Positions 1 through 5,942 of a stretch of DNA of 6,221 nucleotides are shown here, in pieces. The position numbers were made by a program, and so were the translations under genes. Source of the stretch: Halanaerobiales bacterium (GTDB lineage Bacteria; Bacillota_F; Halanaerobiia; Halanaerobiales; DTU029); NCBI GenBank assembly GCA_016278415.1, contig JADQBV010000192.1:1-6221 (forward strand). Reading direction: 5' to 3'. The first letter of the stretch is position 1; each line of letters begins with the position of its first letter. The notes under the pieces were generated by a model. It was not told the origin of the DNA and did no database searches. It saw nothing but the letters and a program-made list of their open reading frames with translations.

Positions 1-40
1 AATAGTGGCTCACTTTTTCCGGACAGGTGGCTCAATACCA
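1..40. mobile_element. Possible terminal end of an IS21-type insertion sequence (partial)
   Basis: The octamer GTGGCTCA occurs at 5-12 and again at 27-34, 22 bases apart, with CTTTTTCCGGACAG between them. Tandem repeats of about 20 bp containing TGGCTCA and a CCGGA-like segment are characteristic of the ends of IS21-family (istA/istB) transposons. No transposase is visible, so the element body would lie left of the window, or this is a relic. The exact terminus cannot be fixed. The family call comes from remembered resemblance, not from a search. Confidence 0.4.
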
Positions 41-72
41 TCAAGATTACTCAATAATATTGCGGAAGCTGT

Positions 73-118
73 AATAGGCTTTTCTTATGTGTACATACTA
101 ATTAGGAAAAGCCTTATT
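73..118 (-). terminator. Inverted repeat downstream of the Lrp-type gene, possible terminator
   Basis: GGCTTTTC (77-84) pairs perfectly with GAAAAGCC (106-113). The stem extends by four more pairs around a one-base bulge, with a 21-base loop. It begins just past the stop codon of the Lrp-type gene on the minus strand, the usual place for a terminator. Neither strand shows a clear T-run after the stem, so it may be a weak or Rho-assisted terminator, or only an mRNA 3'-end hairpin. Confidence 0.4.
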
Positions 119-124
119 AAAGTA

Positions 125-574
125 TTATGGGCAAAATCCAATATTAAGACTCTTAAATTTCTTTAACATTATATTTGTATTTACTCGTATTATATCTTCT
201 TTTGAATATAATTTATCCCTTAAAAAGCATTCTAAATCTTTATGGTTTTGTAATAGGGCATTGACATAAAGTGTTGGAGATCCAGTCATCATATATACAT
301 TAATAACAGGTTCCTCTTCTGTTAATTCTTTAGCGATTTGATATAATGAATTTGATTTTACTTCGATATCAAAAAATACAGATAATTTTTTACCTAATTT
401 CTTGGGGTTAACAACAATTGTAAATCTTTCAATAACACCTTTTTCATAGAGATTGTTAATTCTTTCTCTTATACAAACACGACTAAGGTTATATTTACGA
501 CCTAACTCTGCGTAGGATATTCGGCTATCTTCAGAAAGATCTTTTATTAGTTTCATATCTAGCTCATCAACCAT
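125..574 (-). CDS. Lrp/AsnC family transcriptional regulator
   Basis: This is a 149-residue protein of typical length for the Lrp/AsnC (feast/famine) family, which are DNA-binding regulators that commonly sense amino acids. Residues 1-50 form the AsnC-type winged helix-turn-helix: the start MVDELDMKLIKDLSEDSRIS, then the AELGRKYNLSRVCIRERI recognition region, then the wing ending GVIERF. Residues 65-140 fit the RAM/AsnC ligand-binding and oligomerisation domain, with VYMMTGSPTLYV as the central strand-turn. The ATG is preceded by AGGAGG (minus strand, 584-589) at good spacing, which fixes the start. The gene stands alone between wide gaps. A palindrome upstream at 707-721 could be its operator, since many family members autoregulate. 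The target genes and effector cannot be told from sequence. The family call is firm. Confidence 0.92.
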   Translation of the reverse strand: MVDELDMKLIKDLSEDSRISYAELGRKYNLSRVCIRERINNLYEKGVIERFTIVVNPKKLGKKLSVFFDIEVKSNSLYQIAKELTEEEPVINVYMMTGSPTLYVNALLQNHKDLECFLRDKLYSKEDIIRVNTNIMLKKFKSLNIGFCP

Positions 575-667
575 AATGCATTGCCTCCTTTATAAACGGA
601 TTTCCTTCTTTAAATCCTTTTTGATAAGTTTGCCAACTTTAATATGATTATTTTTTAGTAGTCGAAT

Positions 668-673
668 ATTATA
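668..673 (-). promoter_or_regulatory. Candidate -10 box for the Lrp-type gene
   Basis: The minus strand reads TATAAT here, about 94 bases before the ATG of the Lrp-type gene. No good -35 hexamer is seen at 16-18 bases; the best is ACAATA-like. In such AT-rich DNA a lone TATAAT may arise by chance. Confidence 0.3.
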
Positions 674-706
674 TTCATCATTAATATAGGAATATTGTAT
701 TATTTT

Positions 707-721
707 TCACATTAAATGTGA
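707..721. promoter_or_regulatory. Palindrome TCACATTAAATGTGA, candidate operator
   Basis: TCACATT and AATGTGA are perfect reverse complements around a central A. With a two-base bulge the symmetry extends into flanking TATTTTT/AAAAATA. It lies in the gap upstream of the Lrp-type gene and just beyond its candidate -10 box. A 15-bp AT-rich dyad is about the size of an Lrp-family site, so autoregulation is plausible. It could also be a 3' hairpin of the fRMsr transcript, but no T-run follows. Confidence 0.4.
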
Positions 722-786
722 TAAAAATAACATAATAATTTACAAGTAAATACATTTATTTTTTGTTTAATTTAAGAAGCCTATGA

Positions 787-1254
787 CTAGATAAAGTCAG
801 TACTTGCAATTAAAATCTTTACAAAGTTCTCTAATAGTTCTTTATCCAAGGTATCAAATCTACTTTTTATCGGGCTGTCCAGATCAAGAACACCAATTAA
901 TCTTTCGCCAACTAATATAGGTACTACAATTTCTGATTTTGAGGCAGAATCACAAGCAATATGACCTGGAAACTGATGTACATCTTCTACAAGATATGTT
1001 TTCCTATCTCTTGCTGCACTACCACAAACACCTTTGCCCACCTGAATATGTACACAGGCTGGTAATCCTTGGAATGGTCCTAGTAAAAGCTCTTGTTCTT
1101 TTATTAAATAAAATCCAGCCCAATTAATATCTCTCATATTATTATATAATAATGCTGAGGCATTTGCTAGATTTGCAATCATATCCCTTTCATTCATAAG
1201 TAATGCTTTCAATTGTTTATTAATAAGTTTTAATTCATTCTCTGATTGAGACAT
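787..1254 (-). CDS. msrC: Free methionine-(R)-sulfoxide reductase (GAF-fold fRMsr)
   Basis: This 155-residue single GAF-domain cytosolic enzyme is predicted to reduce free L-methionine-(R)-sulfoxide to methionine, protecting the methionine pool from oxidation. The family signature is almost complete: NWAGFYL (44-50), LGPFQGLPAC (58-67), GKGVCGSA (73-80), DVHQFPGHIACD (91-102), SEIVVPI (107-113) and GVLDLDSP (121-128). The three redox cysteines are all present at 67, 77 and 101, with the same 10 and 24 residue spacing as Cys84, Cys94 and Cys118 of the E. coli enzyme. The start is supported by AGGAGG at 1263-1268 (minus), eight bases before the ATG. The gene stands alone behind its own promoter at 1280-1308. 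It is not fused to any signalling domain, which argues against a sensory GAF protein. Confidence is high. Confidence 0.95.
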   Translation of the reverse strand: MSQSENELKLINKQLKALLMNERDMIANLANASALLYNNMRDINWAGFYLIKEQELLLGPFQGLPACVHIQVGKGVCGSAARDRKTYLVEDVHQFPGHIACDSASKSEIVVPILVGERLIGVLDLDSPIKSRFDTLDKELLENFVKILIASTDFI

Positions 1255-1279
1255 AATAATAGCCTCCTATTCTATAGAC

Positions 1280-1308
1280 ATTTTATCACAAAATATTATC
1301 TCTTTCAA
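1280..1308 (-). promoter_or_regulatory. Sigma-A type promoter of the fRMsr gene
   Basis: On the minus strand TTGAAA (1303-1308) and TAAAAT (1280-1285) are separated by exactly 17 bases. The -10 box lies about 25 bases before the gene's ATG, leaving a short leader that contains the AGGAGG site. This is the best-matched promoter in the window. Confidence 0.6.
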
Positions 1309-1379
1309 AAAAGGTTATTTAAAAATTACGAAGAATATATATTATTAGTAAGTAGATTAGTTAATATTGGTATATTAAA

Positions 1380-1413
1380 ACATACTGTCTATGGCTAATT
1401 AGTCCAAGTATGT
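1380..1413 (+). promoter_or_regulatory. Nested hairpin upstream of the ComFB-like gene
   Basis: ACATACT (1380-1386) is the exact reverse complement of AGTATGT (1407-1413). Inside it is a second dyad, CTAATTAG (1395-1402), extendable by a G-T and a G-C pair. The structure lies 28 bases before the ribosome binding site of the ComFB-like frame. It could be an operator or a 5'-UTR stem-loop. It does not match any riboswitch I recognise, including the GEMM (cyclic-di-GMP) core. Confidence 0.35.
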
Positions 1414-1440
1414 ACTAAACACTATGTATCTAATTTTTAA

Positions 1441-1448
1441 AGGGGGAG
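1441..1448 (+). promoter_or_regulatory. Strong ribosome binding site fixing an ATA start
   Basis: AGGGGGAG ends six bases before the ATA at 1455, which is ideal spacing. The only other near-start codon is ATT at 1449, which abuts the SD and is too close. A stop (TAA, 1431-1433) closes the frame upstream, so initiation must occur at or after this site. Confidence 0.6.
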
Positions 1449-1454
1449 ATTAAA

Positions 1455-1745
1455 ATAGATTTTAATATAGTAGAAAATGAATTAACTAATTATACGGAAC
1501 AAATTGTTATTGAAGCCATTAAAGACATACTTAGTCAGGACGAATTTAATGATATTTGCACCTGTAAACGTTGTTTAATAGATATAGCCACATATTCTCT
1601 TAATCGTTTACCTGCAAAATATATTTCCAGCCATGAAGGAGAAGTCTTAACAAAAATTTATGAATTCGAGAGTCAACTTAAGGTTGATGTCATTTCTATT
1701 GTTACAAAAGCCATTGAAACTGTTTCAAAAAAACCTAGACATTAA
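1455..1745 (+). CDS. ComFB-family (late competence) protein with ATA start, or start-codon mutant
   Basis: The frame encodes 96 residues and ends in TAA. Its core matches the ComFB family: a helical N-terminus, then CTCKRC (35-40) as a CxCxxC zinc-type cluster, then LIDIATYSLNRLPAKYI (41-57) and HEGEV (60-64), the usual DIxAxxLNxLPxxY...GEV signature. ComFB is named from the Bacillus comF operon. Family members have recently been reported as cyclic-dinucleotide receptors, but a role here is inference. No ATG, GTG or TTG occurs in frame anywhere. The only well-spaced initiator is ATA at 1455, six bases after AGGGGGAG. The reading frame is otherwise intact, conserved and followed by a good terminator, so it is either translated from a rare start or was silenced recently by an ATG-to-ATA change. 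It is the only plus-strand gene here and diverges from fRMsr. Confidence 0.8.
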   Translation: MDFNIVENELTNYTEQIVIEAIKDILSQDEFNDICTCKRCLIDIATYSLNRLPAKYISSHEGEVLTKIYEFESQLKVDVISIVTKAIETVSKKPRH

Positions 1746-1771
1746 GAACATTAAACAATAACCTTTTCCAG

Positions 1772-1797
1772 GACGGTTTTATACCGTCTTTTTCTTT
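1772..1797 (+). terminator. Rho-independent terminator of the ComFB-like gene
   Basis: GACGGT (1772-1777) pairs with ACCGTC (1783-1788) across a five-base loop, followed by TTTTTCTTT. It lies 26 bases after the stop codon of the ComFB-like frame. The minus strand has no T-run here, so it works in the plus direction only. Confidence 0.85.
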
Positions 1798-1877
1798 GTA
1801 GTATGTCTTTTTAATTATGGTATTTATTTTATCTGCTCTATTTTTGTCTACATTCCTTTATCTTTATTCCATGATTT

Positions 1878-2603
1878 CTATACTCTATTATATTCAAGCA
1901 AAAATTCCTCTACAGTATCCGCAGATGAATTTATTATATCCTCTTTTTTTAGGTCAGCCTCTTTTACCACCTGATTAAGTGCTTGGATATTCCCAACATC
2001 TGTATAGAAATGAGCATCACTATTAAGACTAATTGCTACATTATATTTTTTGGCTAACCTACACATCTCAACTGTTTTCTCCAGACTACCCCTTTTCCCA
2101 TATCGATATTCATCAAATGAACTGGCATTCACTTCAAGTATAACATTGTTTTCTGCAGCAGCCTGTACTATAGCTAATAAATCAACTGGATAATATAAAT
2201 TAGCGGGGTGTGTAATCATTCTTACCCTAGGGTTTTTTATGGCTTCAATTGTAGCCGCTGTATGTTCTGCAACAGTCTGATTATCATAGCCAGCATCATA
2301 ATGTATACCAGCTGCAACAAATTCTAACAATTCCAACCTATCTTCTTCTAGATCAAGACTGCCATCATTAGTTATATTTGCTTCTACACCCTTCAATACT
2401 TTAACACCATGAATAAATTCTGGCAAAACCTTCATATTAGCAAAGTGGTAATCATGTGGGCCACCTGGTAATAAAGGCCCATGATCTGTAATTGCTATTA
2501 TTTTTATACCTTTGCCAGCCGCAGCTAATGCCATTTCTGTCACAGTGCTATAGGCATGACCACTTGAAATAGTATGCATATGTAAATCTGCTTCAATTTT
2601 CAT
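1878..2603 (-). CDS. PHP-domain phosphatase/hydrolase, YcdX type
   Basis: This 241-residue cytosolic protein is a single PHP domain of the YcdX subfamily, whose members are trinuclear-metal phosphatases. All nine ligand positions known from E. coli YcdX can be placed: His8 and His10 (DLHMHT, 6-11), His16 (SGHAYST), His41 (ITDHG), Glu74 (GVEANI), His101 (AGIHYD), His132 (THPAN), and Asp196 and His198 (NSDAH). The site therefore looks intact. The length matches the stand-alone family, and there is no polymerase or histidinol-phosphatase fusion. The ATG is preceded by a modest AAAGG at 2614-2618 (minus), ten bases away. The gene stands alone, so context does not suggest a substrate. The physiological substrate of this family is not settled; a histidinol-phosphatase role is less likely given the YcdX-type motifs. 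Confidence 0.92.
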   Translation of the reverse strand: MKIEADLHMHTISSGHAYSTVTEMALAAAGKGIKIIAITDHGPLLPGGPHDYHFANMKVLPEFIHGVKVLKGVEANITNDGSLDLEEDRLELLEFVAAGIHYDAGYDNQTVAEHTAATIEAIKNPRVRMITHPANLYYPVDLLAIVQAAAENNVILEVNASSFDEYRYGKRGSLEKTVEMCRLAKKYNVAISLNSDAHFYTDVGNIQALNQVVKEADLKKEDIINSSADTVEEFLLEYNRV

Positions 2604-2689
2604 TAATAATCTACCTTTCTTTTTTTGTTATAATCTTATTCAGGTCCTTCCTTACTATAATATCACAAAAGCAAATTTATATCATTCTA

Positions 2690-2727
2690 ATTTCTAAAAA
2701 CCACCTGTCCTAAGAACAGATGGTTTT
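2690..2727 (-). terminator. Rho-independent terminator downstream of phoU
   Basis: On the minus strand CCATCTGT (2716-2723) pairs with ACAGGTGG (2701-2708), with one G-U wobble and a seven-base loop, followed by TTTTTAGAAATT. The A-run on the other side (2696-2700) pairs with TTTT at 2724-2727. A plus-strand transcript would have a C-A mismatch in the stem, which favours minus-strand use, so it would serve phoU. Confidence 0.75.
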
Positions 2728-2742
2728 ATAGTATATACTATA
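2727..2742. repeat. Perfect 16-bp palindrome
   Basis: TATAGTATATACTATA is fully self-complementary. It lies between the two hairpins after phoU. It is made only of AT-rich steps and may be incidental. No gene start is near enough to suggest an operator. Confidence 0.4.
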
Positions 2743-2762
2743 TTAAGATACTGAATTAAAAT

Positions 2763-2808
2763 CTGCTAATCTATATATTAAGTTATGTAACTTATAATAG
2801 GATAGCAG
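2763..2808 (-). terminator. Long hairpin directly after phoU stop, possible first terminator
   Basis: CTGCTA (2763-2768) pairs with TAGCAG (2803-2808), CTAT (2771-2774) with ATAG (2797-2800), and the tip is TAAGTTA/TAACTTA (2779-2785/2788-2794). On the minus strand ATTTTAATTC follows, giving a weak T-rich tail. It starts three bases after the phoU stop, with a stronger terminator about 40 bases further on. It may be a weak terminator or a stabilising 3' hairpin. Confidence 0.45.
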
Positions 2809-2810
2809 GT

Positions 2811-3467
2811 TTAATATTTCACTCTTTTTCCTGTCACTGTGTATATTGTTTCTTCCCCAATATTAGTTGCGTGATCCCCAATTCTCTCCAGGGCCTTTGC
2901 AACATTTATGAAGCTTATCACCTGACTAATATTACTAGTTCCACTTGCACTTTTATCAATTAACTTAATACTACTATGATATATTTGTTCATAAATATTA
3001 TCGGCTTCTTCATCTTTACGACACACTGCCTCAGCAAGGTCTACATCTTTAGTAACGAACGCCTCTAAAACAGTATCTAACATCTCTGATACAAGATCAG
3101 CCAACTCAGGAATCATTACAAGGGGTTCTAAGTATTCAACATTTTTTAAATCAAGGACTGTTTCAGCAATATTATACGCTAAATCTCCTATACGTTCAAG
3201 GTCTCCTGCAATCTTTAAAACAGCAATATTATTCCAGGCATCACTTTTTAAAGGTTTGTTCATAGATAACAAACGAGCCGACTCTTCCTCAATAGTAATT
3301 AAATAATTATCAAGAACATCATCCTTATTGATTACCTGTTTAGCTAGACTTACATCTTTTGTGTCAAGTGCTTTAATAGAATTCTGGAGCATATCCTCTG
3401 CAATTTCACTCATGTCACTTAAATCATTTAGTAATTGATCCCATCTAACATCATATTTCTGTTCCAT
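2811..3467 (-). CDS. phoU: Phosphate signalling protein PhoU
   Basis: PhoU is a cytosolic, all-helical regulator that links the PstSCAB phosphate transporter to the PhoR/PhoB (or PhoP) two-component system. The protein has two repeated three-helix bundles. Each carries the family's metal-binding helix: KIAGDLERIGDLAYNIAE in the first half and NVAKALERIGDHATNIGEE near the end. About 218 residues is normal for the family. I prefer the ATG at 3467, which lies 11 bases after GGAG (minus, 3479-3482). The frame can open at a GTG (3479), adding MKRP to give 222 residues, but its SD would then be only two bases away. No pst transporter or sensor gene adjoins it, so it is an orphan copy here. Two hairpins follow the stop. 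The identification is firm; only the start is uncertain. Confidence 0.93.
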   Translation of the reverse strand: MEQKYDVRWDQLLNDLSDMSEIAEDMLQNSIKALDTKDVSLAKQVINKDDVLDNYLITIEEESARLLSMNKPLKSDAWNNIAVLKIAGDLERIGDLAYNIAETVLDLKNVEYLEPLVMIPELADLVSEMLDTVLEAFVTKDVDLAEAVCRKDEEADNIYEQIYHSSIKLIDKSASGTSNISQVISFINVAKALERIGDHATNIGEETIYTVTGKRVKY

Positions 3468-3515
3468 TGGCCTCTTCACTCCCTCTTCTCTTTATTTTTA
3501 ATATTCTTTATAAAC

Positions 3516-3570
3516 TTGCAAAATCCTCCTTCTAAACCTCAAAATTATAACTATTCTATAAATTTTGCAA
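3516..3570 (-). promoter_or_regulatory. phoU leader: -10 box and inverted repeat around an isolated SD
   Basis: TTGCAAAAT (3516-3524) and ATTTTGCAA (3562-3570) are perfect 9-bp complements separated by 37 bases. On the minus strand the interval holds TATAAT (3544-3549), a possible -10 box with TTGCAA as a poor -35 at 15 bases. It also holds AAGGAGG (3525-3531) touching the stem. That SD is about 57 bases before phoU and leads only into a seven-codon TTG frame (3519-3521 to a TAA at 3498-3500). The roles as promoter, operator or leader peptide are guesses. Confidence 0.35.
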
Positions 3571-3660
3571 AAAGAATATAGACATCTTTGCTAACACCCC
3601 AGTATTAGTAAAAATTAAAGTAGAAAGTCTCTATCTTACTAAATTCATCTATACCATATC

Positions 3661-5331
3661 TTAGTCTTCATATAAACTATACTCTTCAAGGTTATACATT
3701 TTTTCATAATATTCCATAATCATTCTTTTAGCGGAAAATTCTTCTTTCGTATCCTCAATACTCTGCTGCATCATAGTTATCCATTTCTCTTGATTGTCAT
3801 AATATGTAGCTAGTATCTCATCAGTTAATGTTTGATAAAGGGAATTCAAGTCATATTGATCCTGTTTCTCAATTTTTTCACTACTATCACCATCAAAATC
3901 ATTTTCATCTTTAGCATCACCTAACTGCCAGCCATTTTTTCCCTCTTCATATGCCTCAGGCCACCATCCATCAAGAGTACTAAAATTTAAGACACCGTTC
4001 ATAGCTGCTTTAACACCTGAAGTACCACAGGCCTCTTTAGGTCTACGAGGGTTATTTAACCACAAGTCACAACCCCTTGTCATATAGTGACCAATCTCCA
4101 TATCATAATCTTCTAGAAATATTACGCTATTAGGGTATTTTTCTGCCATAGCTACCTGTTTAGCAACGATTTCCTTACCAACATCATCTAAAGGATGTGC
4201 CTTACCAGACAATATAATTTGGACTTTATTTTCCTTAAGTAGTGGTTCTATGACTTCCAGATTAGAAAAAATAAAATTACCCCTTTTATATGGAGCTGCC
4301 CTTCTAGCGAAACCGATTAATAAAGAATCAATACTTAATTCCCTATCGGTTTTATTTTTTACAAACTCTATTAACTCTTTCTTTAGTTTATTGTGTGTCT
4401 GCCAGAGTTTTTCTTTATCTTGATAGACTTCACTAATCTCTGAGGATACCCAGGTACTTCTGTGAACCCCATTAGTTATACCGATAATTTCAGAACGATT
4501 ATCAATATCTTCCCACATTTTATTAGCAGTTTCACTATGTAGTTGACTTACCCCATTACTTATGTAGGACAACCTAAGCCCTGCAACAGTCATATTAAAT
4601 GGAACTCCGCCTATTGCTGCAATCTGTTCAAGGGTTAAATTTTGGTAAGCACCCATGTATTGCAATAAACTATGGGGGTGTTCTTCATTTCCTTGAATAA
4701 TCGGGGTATGTGTTGTAAAGACAATCTCTTCCCTTGTTTCTTCCCAGGCATCTTTAAATTCTAAATCTTCTTCTTCCATCTTTTCTCTAATCAACTCTGT
4801 TCCTGCAAAAACAGCATGACCCTCATTAAAATGATAGATATCTGGCTCTATACCTAGGGCTCGCAATGCCCGAACTCCACCAATTCCTAAAACCATCTCC
4901 TGAGCTATTCGTTCTTCAGCAAACCAACCATACAGTTGACCGGAAATCCAGGTATCCGAGTTTTCCGGTAAATCTGTATCTAATAAATAAAGGGGATTAT
5001 TACCGTAATTATTCACTTCCCATACTTTACAGTAAACATCCCTACTCCTAACTTTAACTTTTACTTTAACACCTGTATCATTTAAGAAGTCATATTTATA
5101 ATTAGGGTAACAATCATAGGGTTTACCTTCCCCATCAATAAGCTGTTGAGTATAACCCTGTTTCCATAGAATTCCTACACCAATTACTGGTAACTCACTA
5201 TCTTTAGCGGCCTTTAGATAATCTCCTGCTAATATACCTAAACCACCTGCATAAATTTTAAAGTTTGACTCTAAACCATATTCCATACAAAAGTAGGCAA
5301 CCTCAGGCCAATCTTCTTTATTCAATAACAT
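3661..5331 (-). CDS. glgP: Short alpha-glucan (glycogen/maltodextrin) phosphorylase, GT35
   Basis: The enzyme is predicted to release glucose-1-phosphate from alpha-1,4-glucans with inorganic phosphate, using a pyridoxal-phosphate cofactor. Motifs run in family order: FCMEYGLESNFKIYAGGLG (14-32), FNEGHAVF (168-175), FTTHTPI (205-211), ITNGVHRSTW (285-294), FARRAAPYKR (341-350), LSGKAHP (374-380), then CDLWLNNPRRPKEACGTSG (421-439) and VKAAMNGVLNFSTLDGWWPE (440-459). Lys441 is the expected Schiff-base lysine. At 556 residues it is much shorter than classical phosphorylases (about 800-850). It starts directly at the glycine-rich N-terminal catalytic region, lacking the extra N-terminal domain of long relatives in this subfamily. 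The frame is unbroken, so this appears to be the natural short form. AGGGG at 5336-5340 (minus) precedes the ATG by four bases. No glgA, glgC or debranching gene adjoins. Confidence 0.93.
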   Translation of the reverse strand: MLLNKEDWPEVAYFCMEYGLESNFKIYAGGLGILAGDYLKAAKDSELPVIGVGILWKQGYTQQLIDGEGKPYDCYPNYKYDFLNDTGVKVKVKVRSRDVYCKVWEVNNYGNNPLYLLDTDLPENSDTWISGQLYGWFAEERIAQEMVLGIGGVRALRALGIEPDIYHFNEGHAVFAGTELIREKMEEEDLEFKDAWEETREEIVFTTHTPIIQGNEEHPHSLLQYMGAYQNLTLEQIAAIGGVPFNMTVAGLRLSYISNGVSQLHSETANKMWEDIDNRSEIIGITNGVHRSTWVSSEISEVYQDKEKLWQTHNKLKKELIEFVKNKTDRELSIDSLLIGFARRAAPYKRGNFIFSNLEVIEPLLKENKVQIILSGKAHPLDDVGKEIVAKQVAMAEKYPNSVIFLEDYDMEIGHYMTRGCDLWLNNPRRPKEACGTSGVKAAMNGVLNFSTLDGWWPEAYEEGKNGWQLGDAKDENDFDGDSSEKIEKQDQYDLNSLYQTLTDEILATYYDNQEKWITMMQQSIEDTKEEFSAKRMIMEYYEKMYNLEEYSLYED

Positions 5332-5390
5332 CTATCCCCTTTCCATATAATGCTAACACTTCACTTTATAGATATTCTTACCCAATTAAA

Positions 5391-5396
5391 ATTATA
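5391..5396 (-). promoter_or_regulatory. Candidate -10 box for the phosphorylase gene
   Basis: The minus strand reads TATAAT about 60 bases before the ATG. The -35 position falls inside the palindrome at 5403-5424 and has no good hexamer, which would fit a promoter needing an activator or blocked by a repressor. The AT-rich setting keeps confidence low. Confidence 0.35.
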
Positions 5397-5402
5397 CAAT
5401 AC

Positions 5403-5424
5403 AAAAAGATATTAATATCTTTTT
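5403..5424. promoter_or_regulatory. Perfect 22-bp palindrome upstream of the phosphorylase gene
   Basis: GATATTAATATC (5408-5419) is flanked by five A on the left and five T on the right, all symmetric, so all 22 positions pair. It covers the presumed -35 region of the phosphorylase promoter and would suit a dimeric regulator. As RNA it folds into a 9-bp stem with a TTAA loop and a T-run in the minus direction, so it may instead terminate the DUF296 transcript. Confidence 0.5.
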
Positions 5425-5445
5425 TAAATATTATATAGTAAATTC

Positions 5446-5483
5446 TTAGTTTCAGAGAGAGCTTTTGTCTATCACTGAACTAA
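5446..5483 (-). terminator. Hairpin after the PPC/DUF296 gene
   Basis: TTAGTTTCAG (5446-5455) pairs with CTGAACTAA (5475-5483) around a one-base bulge, with a 19-base loop. It lies 15 bases after the stop of the DUF296 gene (minus). The following minus-strand sequence, GAATTT, is only weakly T-rich, so termination may need the palindrome further on. Confidence 0.35.
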
Positions 5484-5498
5484 ACTCTAACGGATGAC

Positions 5499-5918
5499 CT
5501 AAAACTTATATAAATTTAATCCAATCTCTTCATTAAACTCCCGGTCAACCTTGCCATCTATTGTTTCTATGATAAACTCCCCAGTAGCACTGATAACAGC
5601 ACTATTTAAATGACCACCCTTAGTATTATATTCCTTATCAGCTAAATTTATATGTAAATGTAGATATACTTCTCCATTCATAGTAGATATATTGCCACTC
5701 AGGCTTGTTATTTCGTGGTCTCCTAACAACTCTTTTGAATAATACTCTTTATTAGTAGTTTCAAATAATCCAATAACAGCCTTATTTACTGCACCTATTC
5801 CACTTACTTTAGCAAGCTCTATCTTATTTTCTTCGCAAAAATTCTTTAAAGTACTTACAATTTCTTCTCCTTTTTCCATTCTCAATACATACTTATCACG
5901 AAACTTACGAAATTCCAT
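5499..5918 (-). CDS. PPC/DUF296 domain protein (putative DNA-binding)
   Basis: This 139-residue protein is one PPC (plants and prokaryotes conserved, DUF296) domain, the usual length for stand-alone bacterial members. Recognisable features are the N-terminal strand and helix with RMEKGEEIVSTLKNFC (13-28), VSGIGAVNKAVIG (38-50), the strand YLHLHINLAD (85-94) and GGHLNSAVISATGE (101-114). His87, His89 and His103 correspond to the conserved histidines that bind metal in bacterial homologues, which form trimers. The domain is called DNA-binding because of plant AT-hook proteins. No AT-hook is present here, and the bacterial function is not established. AGGAGG at 5927-5932 (minus), eight bases before the ATG, supports the start. 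The gene has its own likely promoter at 5943-5972 and lies downstream of a highly structured region. The family call is firm; the function is unknown. Confidence 0.9.
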   Translation of the reverse strand: MEFRKFRDKYVLRMEKGEEIVSTLKNFCEENKIELAKVSGIGAVNKAVIGLFETTNKEYYSKELLGDHEITSLSGNISTMNGEVYLHLHINLADKEYNTKGGHLNSAVISATGEFIIETIDGKVDREFNEEIGLNLYKF

Positions 5919-5942
5919 TAAAATTACCTCCTATTGCACTAA

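Noticed and set aside
939..1127. 62-codon plus-strand open frame
   Set aside because: It lies wholly inside the fRMsr gene on the opposite strand, has no SD and no family signature. The minus-strand protein is strongly conserved.
2604..2700. Promoter for the PHP gene
   Set aside because: Several TATAAT-like strings occur on the minus strand, but none has a -35 hexamer at 16-18 bases that stands out from background.
2761..2770. ATCTGCTAAT here and in inverted orientation at 5974-5983
   Set aside because: A ten-base AT-rich match without shared flanks is expected by chance and does not establish a repeat family.
4866..5051. 61-codon plus-strand open frame
   Set aside because: It is antisense to the conserved catalytic region of the phosphorylase, without SD or recognisable motifs.
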